Below, piece after piece: positions 10,157 through 19,904 of a stretch of 64,000 nucleotides of DNA; the stretch's first letter is position 1, and the number at the start of each line of letters is the position of its first letter. The position numbers were made by a program, and so were the translations under genes. This DNA is from Robiginitomaculum_A sp036478535 (lineage in GTDB: Bacteria > Pseudomonadota > Alphaproteobacteria > Caulobacterales > Maricaulaceae): positions 2,108,001 to 2,172,000 of the forward strand of contig OZ245059.1 of NCBI GenBank assembly GCA_965224735.1. The letters are read 5' to 3'. The notes below the pieces were generated by a model. That model worked only from the letters and a program-made list of their open reading frames with translations. It ran no database searches and was not told where the DNA came from.

Positions 10157-11659
10157 ATGGATGTTGCCGTTCAGACAATGGGAATATGGTCAATACTGCC
10201 GCCAATTATCGCTATTGTTTTGGCACTATGGACGCGGCAAGTGTTTATGGCGCTGGCCGTGGGGATATGGGTTGGCTATATGATTATGGCGCATTGGCAT
10301 CCGCTAACGGGAACACTTGATACCGTCAATTCTTTCGTCACCGTGCTGACCGATACGAGCAATGCGCGTATAGTGATATTTTCGCTTATCATTGGGCCAC
10401 TCATTGCTCTTGTGCAACGTTCGGGCGGGGTGGAAGGCTTTGTTGGTCATATCCTTAAGTTTATCGACAGGGTGAGCAAAAAGCATAGCGACGAAGGAAA
10501 CCGTAAAATCGTTGAGAGCCTCGCGGCGCTGACGGGTATGCTCATTTTTATCGAGAGTAATATTTCGCTGTTCACCGTGGGTACGCTGTACCGCCCAGTG
10601 TTTGACAAGTTGAAAATCCCGCGTGAAAAACTAGCTTATATCACGGACAGCACATCCGCGCCGTCTAATATTCTCATGCCGTTTAATGCGTGGGGAGCGT
10701 TTATCATGGGCTTGCTGCTTGTCTACACTACGGAGCCAAACAAGGTGTTTGATAATACATTTGAGGTATTGGTGAAATCTATTGCCTTTAATTTTTACCC
10801 CATGCTGACTGTGGCCTTGATCTTTGTGGTCATTTGGACAGGGAAAGATGTAGGGGACATGAAAAAGGCAGAAACCCGCGCCCGCGAAACGGGTAAAATA
10901 TTACGCGACGGAGCCGTGCCGATGATGGATAATAGCGTCTCTATGCTAGAAGCCAAAGAGGGCGCACCGCACCGCGCTTTTAATATGCTAATCCCTATCT
11001 TGTCTATGGTGGCGTTAGTGCCTACATTTTTGATTTATACGGGTTTTGGCGAGGCGGGCCAATACGGGCTTTGGGAGGCACTCAAGGCAGGCTCTGGCTC
11101 TGCCGCCGTTTTGTATGCCGTCACGTTTTCCATCTTTATCGCCATGGCACTTTACCGCGTGCAGGGCATTATGAAAATCACCGAAATGGTTGATCTGTCC
11201 CTAAAAGCCATGGCAGGTATGGTCAATGTGGCTATTTTAGCCGTGCTGGCCTTCGCTCTTAACGCCATGTGCAAAGAAATCGGCACGGGGAATTTTGTAG
11301 CTGGACTAGTAAATGATACCATCCCGGCGGGCTTTATACCAGCGCTTATCTTTATCATTGCGGGCTTTATCGGGTTTGCCACAGGTACAAGTTGGGGGAC
11401 ATTCTCAATCATGATTGCAATTGCTGTGCCGTTGGCGGCTGATGTCGAAGGTGTGAACCTTTATATGGCGGTTGCTGCAGCGCTGGGCGGGGGCGTGTTT
11501 GGCGATCACTGCTCGCCTACGTCCGACACAACCATTATCGCGTCCATGGCCACAGCAAACGACCATATAGACCATGTACGAACGCAAATTCCCTATGCGC
11601 TGATTGCAGGCGCGGGAACGGTGGTTATGTACCTGATACTCGGGTTCTCTGGTGTATAA
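10157..11659 (+). CDS. NhaC-family Na+/H+ antiporter
   Basis: Polytopic inner-membrane antiporter of the NhaC/PF03553 type, about 500 residues with around 12 hydrophobic segments. The family signature around GTSWGTFSIMIAIAVPLA and GDHCSPTSDTTIIASMA is well preserved. Start chosen at 10157 because a purine-rich site (AAAAGGGGAAAA) sits just before it; an upstream in-frame Met at 10109 is less likely. Substrate (Na+/H+, or an amine or organic acid) cannot be decided from sequence alone. Confidence 0.85.
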   Translation: MDVAVQTMGIWSILPPIIAIVLALWTRQVFMALAVGIWVGYMIMAHWHPLTGTLDTVNSFVTVLTDTSNARIVIFSLIIGPLIALVQRSGGVEGFVGHILKFIDRVSKKHSDEGNRKIVESLAALTGMLIFIESNISLFTVGTLYRPVFDKLKIPREKLAYITDSTSAPSNILMPFNAWGAFIMGLLLVYTTEPNKVFDNTFEVLVKSIAFNFYPMLTVALIFVVIWTGKDVGDMKKAETRARETGKILRDGAVPMMDNSVSMLEAKEGAPHRAFNMLIPILSMVALVPTFLIYTGFGEAGQYGLWEALKAGSGSAAVLYAVTFSIFIAMALYRVQGIMKITEMVDLSLKAMAGMVNVAILAVLAFALNAMCKEIGTGNFVAGLVNDTIPAGFIPALIFIIAGFIGFATGTSWGTFSIMIAIAVPLAADVEGVNLYMAVAAALGGGVFGDHCSPTSDTTIIASMATANDHIDHVRTQIPYALIAGAGTVVMYLILGFSGV

Positions 11660-11873
11660 GAAAGCACTCCAAATGTTTGAATTAGGAAAAACATGCAAAC
11701 TTAAAAAACAAACACGCCAAAACCCGTTGTTCAGAGATTGCTTAGTACACATTCTAGTTTATAGGTCTACGCTCTAAATATAGTTATCAACAATATTTTA
11801 CCTACTATATGTTGCCTATTTTGGTGTGCTTGATAGTGTTGTTCTTAAGAATCGATTAACGAACAGAGGTTTC

Positions 11874-12407
11874 ATGAAGTATTCTGAACACATATGCGCT
11901 CGCCCAAGCCCTTCACTTGCGTCCATGCGTGCACTACGCGGGCATCCTCTTGATGTTTGTGAGCGTCTATGCACTGCAGAGAGTTATGATTGCGAACGGG
12001 TGGGTGATAACGAGCTGCATCTTGCTCTGCCAGGTATGTGGTGTGAGCACGAGGTATCTTTGGTCTGGAAACCAGAAGATGAACAACTTGATTTATATCT
12101 TCTCTTCGCAGGGCGCACACCTTGCGGACGCTCGGATGATATTTGCCGCTTGTTGTCATTGCTTAATGAGCGGCTCATGAGTGGTCACTTTGATTTCTGG
12201 GATAAAGATAGTGCTTTGGTATACCGTAACTCTCTTAATCTTGCAGGCGGTGCTCGGCTTAAAATAGAGCAGGCAATGGCACTTTTGGCGGCAGCTTTTG
12301 ATGGGGCAGAGCGTGGTTACCCTGCCTGTCAATATGTTGTTTGGGCTGGTAAGTCTCCAGAAGATGCGCTCAACTCGGCCCTTATAGATATCGCGGCTCA
12401 TGGATAA
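11874..12407 (+). CDS. YbjN-domain protein
   Basis: Cytoplasmic protein of 177 residues with the YbjN fold (chaperone-like): ELHLALPGMWCEHEVSLVW and the C-terminal ARLKIEQAMALLAAAFDGAE segment. It ends 3 bases before proC, a pairing seen in many alphaproteobacteria. Start at 11874 follows AGAGG. The biochemical role is unknown; YbjN proteins have been linked to stress and motility phenotypes in enterobacteria. Confidence 0.78.
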   Translation: MKYSEHICARPSPSLASMRALRGHPLDVCERLCTAESYDCERVGDNELHLALPGMWCEHEVSLVWKPEDEQLDLYLLFAGRTPCGRSDDICRLLSLLNERLMSGHFDFWDKDSALVYRNSLNLAGGARLKIEQAMALLAAAFDGAERGYPACQYVVWAGKSPEDALNSALIDIAAHG

Positions 12408-12410
12408 AAT

Positions 12411-13265
12411 ATGGGACGCGAAGTAAAAACTGGGAAACTATCTTCAAACACACATGTGTTGATCGGGGCAGGACATATGGGCGGCGCACTACTGAGCGGC
12501 TGGCTCTCAGGACAGGGCGCGGGCAAATTAAACGCACAGGAAATATTAGTTATTGATCCATCGCCTGGCGAGGCGGCTCGTAAAGCTTTAGAGCTTGGCG
12601 CAAAGTTTTCCACCCGCCTTACCAAAGGCGCTGCGAGTGGTTTGAAAGTTTGTCTGCTCGCTATTAAACCACAAATATTTTCACAAGTTGGCCCGCAAAT
12701 TGCGCAGACACTGCCCAAAGATACCTTGGTAATTTCAATAATAGCCGGCATTAGCTTGGAAAAATTAAGCAAGGTTTTGGGAACACGTCCGATTATCCGC
12801 GCAATGCCCAACACGCCTGCGGCGTATGGCCAAGGAATTACGGCTTATGTTTGTAATTCTGGCGTTAGCAAGGCTCAACAAAGTCTTGCAGAGCTACGTT
12901 TAAAAGCGGGTGGAAAAGTTGTAGAGGTCGAAAGCGATAAGCAAATTGATATGGTTACGGCTGTATCAGGTTCAGGGCCTGCTTATGTGTTTTTACTGAC
13001 TGAAACCTTGCAAGCTGCGGGCGAACAAATCGGCCTATCTATGGAGCTTTCAAGAAAGTTGGCTCGCCAAACGGTAATCGGCGCTGGATATATGTTAGGT
13101 AAAACGGGTAGTTCTGCCGCAAACCTTCGTAAAGCCGTAACGTCGCCTAATGGTACAACAGAAGCTGCTTTGGAAATCCTTATGGATAGTAATGGCCTAC
13201 CGCCGCTCATGTGCCGCGCGGTAACCGTAGCTTATGAGCGCTCTAAGGCTCTTGGCAAGGGGTAG
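12411..13265 (+). CDS. proC: Pyrroline-5-carboxylate reductase
   Basis: Last enzyme of proline synthesis, reducing pyrroline-5-carboxylate with NAD(P)H. 284 residues. N-terminal Rossmann motif VLIGAGHMGGALLSGW (about 16-31), RAMPNTPAAYGQG in the middle, and the C-terminal dimer signature with VSGSGPAYVF and VTSPNGTTEAAL. Co-transcribed with the ybjN-type gene. It is convergent with the histidine kinase gene that follows, with a 6-base gap and no clear terminator. Confidence 0.96.
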   Translation: MGREVKTGKLSSNTHVLIGAGHMGGALLSGWLSGQGAGKLNAQEILVIDPSPGEAARKALELGAKFSTRLTKGAASGLKVCLLAIKPQIFSQVGPQIAQTLPKDTLVISIIAGISLEKLSKVLGTRPIIRAMPNTPAAYGQGITAYVCNSGVSKAQQSLAELRLKAGGKVVEVESDKQIDMVTAVSGSGPAYVFLLTETLQAAGEQIGLSMELSRKLARQTVIGAGYMLGKTGSSAANLRKAVTSPNGTTEAALEILMDSNGLPPLMCRAVTVAYERSKALGKG

Positions 13266-13271
13266 GCGGTT

Positions 13272-14627
13272 TTAAAGCGGTAAAGTTACTATGCAGCGCA
13301 GGCCGCCCTTAGGGCTATCATTAAGTTCCAATGTGCCGCCGTGAGATTGGATGATGTCGCTGGCGATGGAGAGGCCAAGTCCAACGCCTTTGGTATTTTG
13401 ATTACGCGCCGCATCAAGGCGAATAAAAGGCATAATAACTTGTTCTCGGTTGGACTTACCAATGCCTGGACCATCATCATCAATATAAAGTTTTAACTGG
13501 CTGGCCACGCGCTCAACACTGATTGCCACTGTTTTTGCATAATGGGTGCCATTTTGAATTAGGTTCGTCACTGCCCGTTTCATAGCTATTTCGCGTACAT
13601 TGATGGTAATGTCTTCTGTGGTTGTAAGTTGGGGCTTGGGGGCGGGGAAGGTATCGGCGATGGATTGCAGCAAGGTTATAAAATTAATGGCACGCATATC
13701 TTCTTCACTAATACCGCGAGCAAAATTCAGATAACCATCGAGCATTTGCTCCATGTCTTCTATATCTTTACCTGCAGCTTTTGCTTCTTCGCTTGGGTCT
13801 TCTAGAGCCAGATGAAGTTTTAAGCGAGTGAGGGGCGTACGCAAATCATGACTAACACTCGCAAGCAGGGCTGTTCTTTGTTGAATATGGCGGGTGATAC
13901 GCTCACGCATTTCTAAAAAAGCATGTCCCGCTTGGCGGACTTCTGTAGCGCCCGTTGGTTTGTACTTCCCGATCGAGCGCCCCTTACCAAAATTCTCTGC
14001 TGCTTGTGCAAGCCTTACAATAGGACGGGCTTGATTGAGAATGAACAAGATACTGACTAGGCTTAGCAAAATAGTCGCCATTATTAGCCAAAACAAAAAG
14101 ATAAACCCTGTCGGAGCAAATACGCGCTCGCGCGGCACAATAAACCGTAAGACCCCTTCATCGACCTTGACTCTAATATCAATGTGGTTGGGGTAACGCG
14201 TAGTGTCAAACCAGAAATAATTTTTTAGATTATTGGCAAGGGCACGGCGGAGCGTTTTATCAAGGTTTGAGAAAAATGCATTTCGCCTTGCAATTGGTAG
14301 GTTTTCATCGTGTTCAAATACGACAGAAAGTTGCATGCGGGGGCGCATCATCAAATCAAGCCGTTTGGTTCGCTCCGCTCCTGGGGCTTGATTATAAAGA
14401 TCGATTGCGACGGAAATATCGGCGGCAACACTATTAGAGAGGCTTTCTGTGACTGTTTTCCAATGGGCATCAAAGAAAATATAGGCGACTATGATTTGCA
14501 TAAGCGCGATAGGCAGCATGATAATTAAGAGGGCGCGCCCAAACAGGCTTTTAGGCAAATGGCGTTTCAACCACGGTTGTTTTGATAAAGTTTGGGCAGG
14601 AGGGTTAGCTGGAGGGTTAAACATCAA
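13272..14627 (-). CDS. EnvZ-like sensor histidine kinase
   Basis: Membrane histidine kinase, 451 residues. TM1 about 30-52, a periplasmic sensor of about 125 residues, TM2 about 178-200, HAMP (about 200-250), HisKA with phospho-His in SVSHDLRTPLTRLKLHL (near 258), and HATPase with DDGPGIGK and GVGLGLSIASDI. Its start overlaps the stop of the response regulator gene by 11 bases, so the pair is translationally coupled. The layout resembles EnvZ/OmpR systems of alphaproteobacteria; the stimulus is unknown. Confidence 0.92.
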   Translation of the reverse strand: MMFNPPANPPAQTLSKQPWLKRHLPKSLFGRALLIIMLPIALMQIIVAYIFFDAHWKTVTESLSNSVAADISVAIDLYNQAPGAERTKRLDLMMRPRMQLSVVFEHDENLPIARRNAFFSNLDKTLRRALANNLKNYFWFDTTRYPNHIDIRVKVDEGVLRFIVPRERVFAPTGFIFLFWLIMATILLSLVSILFILNQARPIVRLAQAAENFGKGRSIGKYKPTGATEVRQAGHAFLEMRERITRHIQQRTALLASVSHDLRTPLTRLKLHLALEDPSEEAKAAGKDIEDMEQMLDGYLNFARGISEEDMRAINFITLLQSIADTFPAPKPQLTTTEDITINVREIAMKRAVTNLIQNGTHYAKTVAISVERVASQLKLYIDDDGPGIGKSNREQVIMPFIRLDAARNQNTKGVGLGLSIASDIIQSHGGTLELNDSPKGGLRCIVTLPL

Positions 14628-15327
14628 CTGGCTCTGCTTGTAAGCTGTAGCCCTTGTTGCGTATGGTAATAAGATAATGGGGCGTAGAAGGGTTTTGTTC
14701 TAATTTACGGCGGAGGCGCGTGATTTGGACATCAACGGCGCGCTCACTCTTGGCACTTATCTGCTGTGCTAATGCATCTCGGCTAACAGGCGTGCCAATG
14801 CGGTTTGCAAGTGTTGTGAGCATGGCAAGTTCACCCGTAGTCAAATGTACATGCTTTCCATTTTTGGTTAGAGTAAAACGGCCCAAATCAAACATCCAAT
14901 CCCCAAATTTTACTTTATGCGCACGCGGTGTTTTAGATTGGCGGCGTAAAATTGATTCAATACGCAAAACAAGTTCTTGCGGGTCAAATGGCTTGGAGAG
15001 GTAATCGTCTGCACCAAGAGTAAGGCCTTCTATCTTGTTTTCTGTGCTATCTTTGGCTGTTAACAAAATTATTGGGATATCATCCACAGTACGCAAAGAT
15101 TTAGTTAAAGACAGCCCATCCTCACCTGGCATCATAACATCCAAAATTATTAAATCAAATGTCAGGCCAGCCATTAATTTGCGCGCTTCATGTGCATTGG
15201 CTGCAGCGGTTACCATAAATCCTCGTTGCCCCAAATACCGTTTTAACAAATCACGTATGCGGTCATCATCGTCAACCACCAATAAATGGGTGTTATTATG
15301 GATGGCTACATTGGCGTTACTAGGCAT
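14617..15327 (-). CDS. OmpR-family response regulator
   Basis: Two-component regulator, 236 residues. Receiver domain with acidic pocket DDDDR, phospho-acceptor Asp in LIILDVMMPGEDG and the conserved Lys in YLSKPFDPQEL. The C-terminal OmpR/PhoB winged helix carries RAVDVQITRLRRKLEQ. First gene of the two-gene operon with the sensor kinase; transcription would start in the 90-base gap shared with the divergent ilvE gene. Confidence 0.94.
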   Translation of the reverse strand: MPSNANVAIHNNTHLLVVDDDDRIRDLLKRYLGQRGFMVTAAANAHEARKLMAGLTFDLIILDVMMPGEDGLSLTKSLRTVDDIPIILLTAKDSTENKIEGLTLGADDYLSKPFDPQELVLRIESILRRQSKTPRAHKVKFGDWMFDLGRFTLTKNGKHVHLTTGELAMLTTLANRIGTPVSRDALAQQISAKSERAVDVQITRLRRKLEQNPSTPHYLITIRNKGYSLQAEPVDV

Positions 15328-15419
15328 AATCTATAACTTAGACTGAATTTTCATTGACACAAGTGCCGCAAAGGACAAAAATACGCACAATATGTCTTAA
15401 CGTGTAAAAGGATAAAATC

Positions 15420-16298
15420 ATGGCGGAGCAACCATTTCATGACCGAGACGGATATATTTGGTTTGACGGGGAGTTTGTCCCTTGGCGCGATGCCAAAGTT
15501 CATGTGCTTACGCATGCCCTACATTATGGTTCTAGCGTGTTTGAAGGAGACCGTGCGTATGAGGGTACAATATTCGCCCTAAATGACCATTCCAAGCGTT
15601 TGATTAATTCTGGCAAGTATTTAGGATTTGATATCCCTTTTACTGCGGAAGAAATTGATAAAGCTTGTGTTGATACACTGTCCAAATCTAGTCTGGGGGC
15701 AGCTTATGTGCGCCCTGTTGCATGGCGTGGTTCAGAGCAAATGGGCGTTGCAGCCGAGTCCAATAAAATCCATTTATCCATAGCCGTCTGGTCGTGGGGG
15801 GATTATTTTTCAGATAAAATGAAGGGTATTACGCTTTGCATGGCTGACTGGAAACGTCCAGCACCAGACACAATTCCGTGCAAAGCCAAAGGAGCAGGCC
15901 TTTATATGATTTGCACGCTTTCCAAACACGCGGCGACGGCGAAGGGATTTAATGATGCGCTTATGCTTGATTATAAAGGCCGCATTGCGGAGTGCACGGG
16001 GGCACATATTTTCTTTGTAAAGGAGGGAGAGCTGCATACGCCCACCAACGATGTTTTACTTGATGGCATCACCCATAAAACTGTTTTGATGCTAGCAAAA
16101 AACCGGCAAATAAAAATCCATAAACGCGACATATGGCCAGATGAACTTGCCACATTTAGTGAATGTTTTATCGTCGGCACGGCCGCAGAGATCACCCCCG
16201 TACGTTCTATCGAAGATATTAAATACAAACCCGCAGATTTAACCGAAAACATGGTTGAAGATTATGACCGTTTGGTGCGAGGGAAATTAAAAGTTTAG
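15420..16298 (+). CDS. ilvE: Branched-chain amino-acid aminotransferase
   Basis: PLP-dependent fold-type IV aminotransferase, 292 residues, for the last step of Val/Leu/Ile synthesis. Characteristic stretches: LTHALHYGSSVFEGDRAYEG near the N-terminus, CKAKGAGLYMICTLSKHAA around the PLP lysine, and GRIAECTGAHIFFVKEGELH. AGGAT lies 7 bases before the ATG. Divergent from the ompR-like gene. A D-amino-acid transaminase-type specificity is the main alternative. Confidence 0.92.
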   Translation: MAEQPFHDRDGYIWFDGEFVPWRDAKVHVLTHALHYGSSVFEGDRAYEGTIFALNDHSKRLINSGKYLGFDIPFTAEEIDKACVDTLSKSSLGAAYVRPVAWRGSEQMGVAAESNKIHLSIAVWSWGDYFSDKMKGITLCMADWKRPAPDTIPCKAKGAGLYMICTLSKHAATAKGFNDALMLDYKGRIAECTGAHIFFVKEGELHTPTNDVLLDGITHKTVLMLAKNRQIKIHKRDIWPDELATFSECFIVGTAAEITPVRSIEDIKYKPADLTENMVEDYDRLVRGKLKV

Positions 16299-16315
16299 CA
16301 AACGCTGTTTCTTTG

Positions 16316-16945
16316 TTAACGCCTAAATGCATCTTTTACATAATGTAGACCTGTATAGATTGAGAGTATGGCCGCAAGCCATAGGCTGCCTATGCCTAGA
16401 TATGTGGAAATGGATAAAAGATTTGGGATGCCATCTAAAAATGGGTGCGAGGTGCGCATACTGATATTGACAATAAGGGTGCCAATGGCGACCATTTCTA
16501 TGGATGTTTTCCATTTGGCCAAAGTTGTGGGTGATAAAACAATGTTAGCGTTGGCAGCATGCTCGCGCGTGCCGCTAATAAAAATATCACGAAAAATAAT
16601 CGCAGTTGCAGGGATAAGAATAAACCATGATGGTCCGTAAACCATCATTAATGCGATAAAACAGCCTGCTACCAAAAGTTTGTCTGCAATCGGATCTATC
16701 ATACGCCCAAAATCAGAAACCAGATCCCAGCGGCGCGCGAAAAAGCCATCCAATGCATCAGTTATCGCGCTTGCTATGAATAAAAAAAGTAGCAAAACTG
16801 GAGCGTTAAAAACGCTATCCATCGTATGACCGATGGCCAGTATTGACCACATAAGCACAGGGATCACCGCAATGCGCCCAAATGTCATTGCATTGGGCAC
16901 CCAGAAAAATTTATGCCGTGCTGGTGTCATACTATTGCCGCTCAT
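16316..16945 (-). CDS. pgsA: CDP-diacylglycerol-glycerol-3-phosphate phosphatidyltransferase
   Basis: Membrane enzyme making phosphatidylglycerol-phosphate. About 209 residues with several membrane spans. The CDP-alcohol phosphatidyltransferase motif is complete: DALDGFFARRWDLVSDFG, then MIDPIAD, giving D-x2-DG-x2-AR-x8-G-x3-D-x3-D. Start set at 16945: this ATG overlaps the TGA of the upstream gene (ATGA), the usual coupling; longer in-frame starts would run inside that gene. Confidence 0.92.
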   Translation of the reverse strand: MSGNSMTPARHKFFWVPNAMTFGRIAVIPVLMWSILAIGHTMDSVFNAPVLLLFLFIASAITDALDGFFARRWDLVSDFGRMIDPIADKLLVAGCFIALMMVYGPSWFILIPATAIIFRDIFISGTREHAANANIVLSPTTLAKWKTSIEMVAIGTLIVNISMRTSHPFLDGIPNLLSISTYLGIGSLWLAAILSIYTGLHYVKDAFRR

Positions 16946-17706
16946 GATGTTGAGATGTCTTCTTTGGCATTGGGTTTTGTCATCAATATTTTGTAACCAG
17001 TGATAAGAGATAGAAGCGCCGCAGCCCAAAGAAGCCCATTGCCAAAATTCCAAACCCATGGTGAAGGATTATTAAAAACTTCCATCGCGTTCTTGGCTGT
17101 TTCGCTCACGCGCAGCCCGTCTATCAGGTTTGATAGCCATGGGGCGGCTACCAATGTACAGGCTGCAAACATAGCCAATAGACTTTTTAAATCACCAAGT
17201 TTGGTTTCCATAAACCCAAATTTTGAGAGCTCAGCCCCTTTGACAAGCGCGACAATAATGTCACGGCCAATAAGAAGTATTGCAGGGAGCGCAAATGTCC
17301 AATGCAGGAGCCCTGCTTTGTGCGTAACCCACATCAGGGTAATCAAAGTGCCGCTCACGAGGACAGAATCAGCAATATCATCAAACCAACCAAATGTACG
17401 GTGAACACTATCAGCGCTTCCGCCGATAAAGTCGTCCAAAACATCAGTAATGGCGGCAATGATGAACAATATGGACGCAAGTAAAACTAATTGTAAATCT
17501 AGCGCAACAAACCCAAGCGGATCATCAGGCTTTCCTGACCAAGCCTTGTAAATAACAAACATTATAACTGGCGTTAAAATAAGGCGTATCAATGTCAGGC
17601 CATCCGCGAGCGCACCCCCTGTATTAACAGGGAGATCACCATTTTCAGTTTCATTGGCTGGCTCATTGACTGGCTCATTGGCTGTCTTATTCGTTGAAGT
17701 GTTCAT
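16942..17706 (-). CDS. CDP-alcohol phosphatidyltransferase-like protein with altered active site
   Basis: Membrane protein of about 254 residues between uvrC and pgsA. Overall layout matches CDP-alcohol phosphatidyltransferases (multiple TM segments, LLIGRDIIVAL like the RDIFISG stretch of PgsA). The catalytic motif is changed: TDVLDDFIGGS replaces TDALDGFFARR, losing the Gly and the Ala-Arg pair, while FGWFDDIADS keeps the later Gly and Asp residues. The N-terminus is a low-complexity NEP/ANE repeat. It may be a degenerate paralogue of pgsA with another substrate or no activity. Start at 17706 is uncertain; 17721 is also in frame. Confidence 0.72.
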   Translation of the reverse strand: MNTSTNKTANEPVNEPANETENGDLPVNTGGALADGLTLIRLILTPVIMFVIYKAWSGKPDDPLGFVALDLQLVLLASILFIIAAITDVLDDFIGGSADSVHRTFGWFDDIADSVLVSGTLITLMWVTHKAGLLHWTFALPAILLIGRDIIVALVKGAELSKFGFMETKLGDLKSLLAMFAACTLVAAPWLSNLIDGLRVSETAKNAMEVFNNPSPWVWNFGNGLLWAAALLSLITGYKILMTKPNAKEDISTS

Positions 17707-19540
17707 ATATGGTTTTCGCAAGCTTTTTGCTTACGCCCTCTACCTTGGATAGATTCTCTATCGTTGCACTACTAACCTGTTTGGCAGAACCAAAATACGC
17801 CAATAATGACCGTTTGCGACTTGCACCGATTCCACTAATACCATCAAGCGGGTTTTTATGCATCTGTTTTTTACGCCTTGCGCGGTGGGTGCCAATAGCA
17901 AATCTATGGGCTTCATCTCGCAAGCGCTGCAAATAATATAAAACGGGGGTTCGCCGGGGCAAAGTAAATTCTGGTCTTCCGTTCATATGAAAACTTTCCA
18001 ATCCCGCATTCCTATCTGGTCCTTTGGCAATAGCGAGCAATGTTGTGCGCTGGAGAACACCCAAATTTTCGAGGGTTTTTGTCACCGCAGAAAGTTGCCC
18101 CTTGCCGCCATCAATCAAAACGAGATCAGGCCATGTTAAATTGTCTTCTTTAAGCAAGCGCGAGAACCTGCGGCGCATCACTTCGGCCATCATAGCAAAA
18201 TCATCACCAGGCTCTGTGGATTTATCTTTAATATTAAAAACGCGATATTCCTTGCGCATAAATCCGTCAGGCCCTGCGACAATAAAAGCGCCGATTGCAT
18301 TCGTGCCTTGGATATGGCTGTTATCATAAACTTCAATGCGTTCGAGCGGTTCGGGTAAGCCAAGTGCATCTGTTAATCTTGTTAATAATTTTACTTGAGA
18401 CGCAGTTTCGGCCAGCTTGCGCGCGAGAGCTTCGGCCGCATTTTTGTAAGCACCTTCAACAATTTCCAATTTTTCACCGCGCTGTGGTTTGAGGATTTTG
18501 AAGGTTTTTTCCCGCCGTTCGGACAGTGCAGTTTCCAATAGGTTTTTGTTTGGTAATTCGGCATTGACGAATACTTGCTTGGGAATGGGTTTGCCTAAAT
18601 AAAACTGTGCTAAAAACGCATCTAAAATATCCTCTTTACTTTGGTCTTTATTATGAAACGGAAAATAGGCATTACTGCCCCAATTTTGCCCTGCGCGAAA
18701 GAAAAATACTTGTATGCACGCTTTGCCCGCATCCATATGAATAGCGGCTATATCTGCTTCCATAAATGTGGTCGGGCTGAAGTTTGAACCGCCCATAGAA
18801 ACGAAAGCCATTGCCTTGAGGCGGTCGCGAATTTCTGCCGCTTCTTCAAAATTCAAATCTTCGGCAGCAGCGCTCATACGGGCTTGAAGCTTTTTGCGCA
18901 GAGCTTCGGATTTACCTGAAAGAAAGTCAGAGGCCTCTTGGTTAAGCTCGGCATAGTCTTTAAGAGCTATCTCGCCTGTGCAAGGTGCTGCGCAGCGCTT
19001 TATCTGGTGTAGCATACACGGGCGCGAGCGAGCTTCATAAACGCTGTCCGAACAAGTGCGAAGGCGAAAAGCACGCTGCAAAGTATCAAGGGTACGGTTA
19101 ACGGCGCTGGCTGAAGCGAACGGTCCATAATAATCCCCTTTTTTAGAGCGCTTGCCACGGTGTTTCATAAGCTGCGCTGCAGGGTGGTCTTTACGCATCA
19201 AAATATACGGAAAGCTTTTATCATCACGCAGGAGGATATTATAACGCGGTTTTAACTTTTTAATCAGGCTCGCCTCTAAAAGAAGCGCCTCGGTTTCACT
19301 GCCAGTTATCACAAATTCCATAGATGTAGTTGCGCGGATCATGCGCTGGATTCTTATGGGGTGAGGATCATATTTGGTATAGCTCGTAACGCGTTTTTTT
19401 AAATCCTTAGCTTTGCCAACATAAAGAAGCTGTTCATCGCGATCAAGCATGCGGTAAACGCCAGGTTTATGGCTGAGAGTTTTGACATAGGCGGCAATAA
19501 GACCCAATCCATAGCTAGGCTTGTCTTGCGCCTTAGCCAT
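17687..19540 (-). CDS. uvrC: UvrABC excinuclease subunit C
   Basis: Nucleotide-excision repair endonuclease, about 617 residues from the chosen start. Contains the GIY-YIG domain (PGVYRMLDRDEQLLYVGKAK), the UVR motif (about 220-255), the RNase H-like C-terminal nuclease (EVYDNSHIQGTNAIGAFIV, LVLIDGGKGQLSA) and a helix-hairpin-helix tail (LDGISGIGASRKRSLL). Start at 19540 (MAKAQ) was chosen; a longer reading frame to 19705 would lie inside folB. It overlaps the folB end by 8 bases. Confidence 0.95.
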   Translation of the reverse strand: MAKAQDKPSYGLGLIAAYVKTLSHKPGVYRMLDRDEQLLYVGKAKDLKKRVTSYTKYDPHPIRIQRMIRATTSMEFVITGSETEALLLEASLIKKLKPRYNILLRDDKSFPYILMRKDHPAAQLMKHRGKRSKKGDYYGPFASASAVNRTLDTLQRAFRLRTCSDSVYEARSRPCMLHQIKRCAAPCTGEIALKDYAELNQEASDFLSGKSEALRKKLQARMSAAAEDLNFEEAAEIRDRLKAMAFVSMGGSNFSPTTFMEADIAAIHMDAGKACIQVFFFRAGQNWGSNAYFPFHNKDQSKEDILDAFLAQFYLGKPIPKQVFVNAELPNKNLLETALSERREKTFKILKPQRGEKLEIVEGAYKNAAEALARKLAETASQVKLLTRLTDALGLPEPLERIEVYDNSHIQGTNAIGAFIVAGPDGFMRKEYRVFNIKDKSTEPGDDFAMMAEVMRRRFSRLLKEDNLTWPDLVLIDGGKGQLSAVTKTLENLGVLQRTTLLAIAKGPDRNAGLESFHMNGRPEFTLPRRTPVLYYLQRLRDEAHRFAIGTHRARRKKQMHKNPLDGISGIGASRKRSLLAYFGSAKQVSSATIENLSKVEGVSKKLAKTIYEHFNE

Positions 19541-19904
19541 GTCTATAAAGAGTGATTTGGCATCCAGCTGTATCGGTTTTGAGGAGCGCATGAGGCTTGG
19601 CAATGCGCACCGTGCAGGACTGAACGCGCTTATCCTCGGCAATGGCCCATTTGGCAATTCGTGATGCGAGCGTTTCGACGAGCTGTACATGGGTCTCGTG
19701 GGCAATTTTTTGGGCTTTATCCGCGATCAAGGAGTAGTCAAATGTCTCAGCAAGCAAATCGTTCTTTGGCGTTGGCACAGCACCCATGTCCACCTCTATG
19801 TCAATAATAATAGCCTGCGTACTTTCACGCTCGTGCGGGTACACGCCAATGGAAGCTTGCACTTCAAGGCCTGATACGAAAATTTTTGTCGCAGTATGTG
19901 TCAT
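19533..19904 (-). CDS. folB: Dihydroneopterin aldolase-type protein
   Basis: Folate pathway enzyme converting dihydroneopterin to 6-hydroxymethyl-dihydropterin, or its epimerase. 123 residues, usual length. Motifs VSGLEVQASIGVYPHERE near the N-terminus and FDYSLIADKAQKI with VETLASRIA are typical. Its start overlaps the stop of the upstream reductase gene by 4 bases, so the two are coupled. Confidence 0.9.
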   Translation of the reverse strand: MTHTATKIFVSGLEVQASIGVYPHERESTQAIIIDIEVDMGAVPTPKNDLLAETFDYSLIADKAQKIAHETHVQLVETLASRIAKWAIAEDKRVQSCTVRIAKPHALLKTDTAGCQITLYRHG

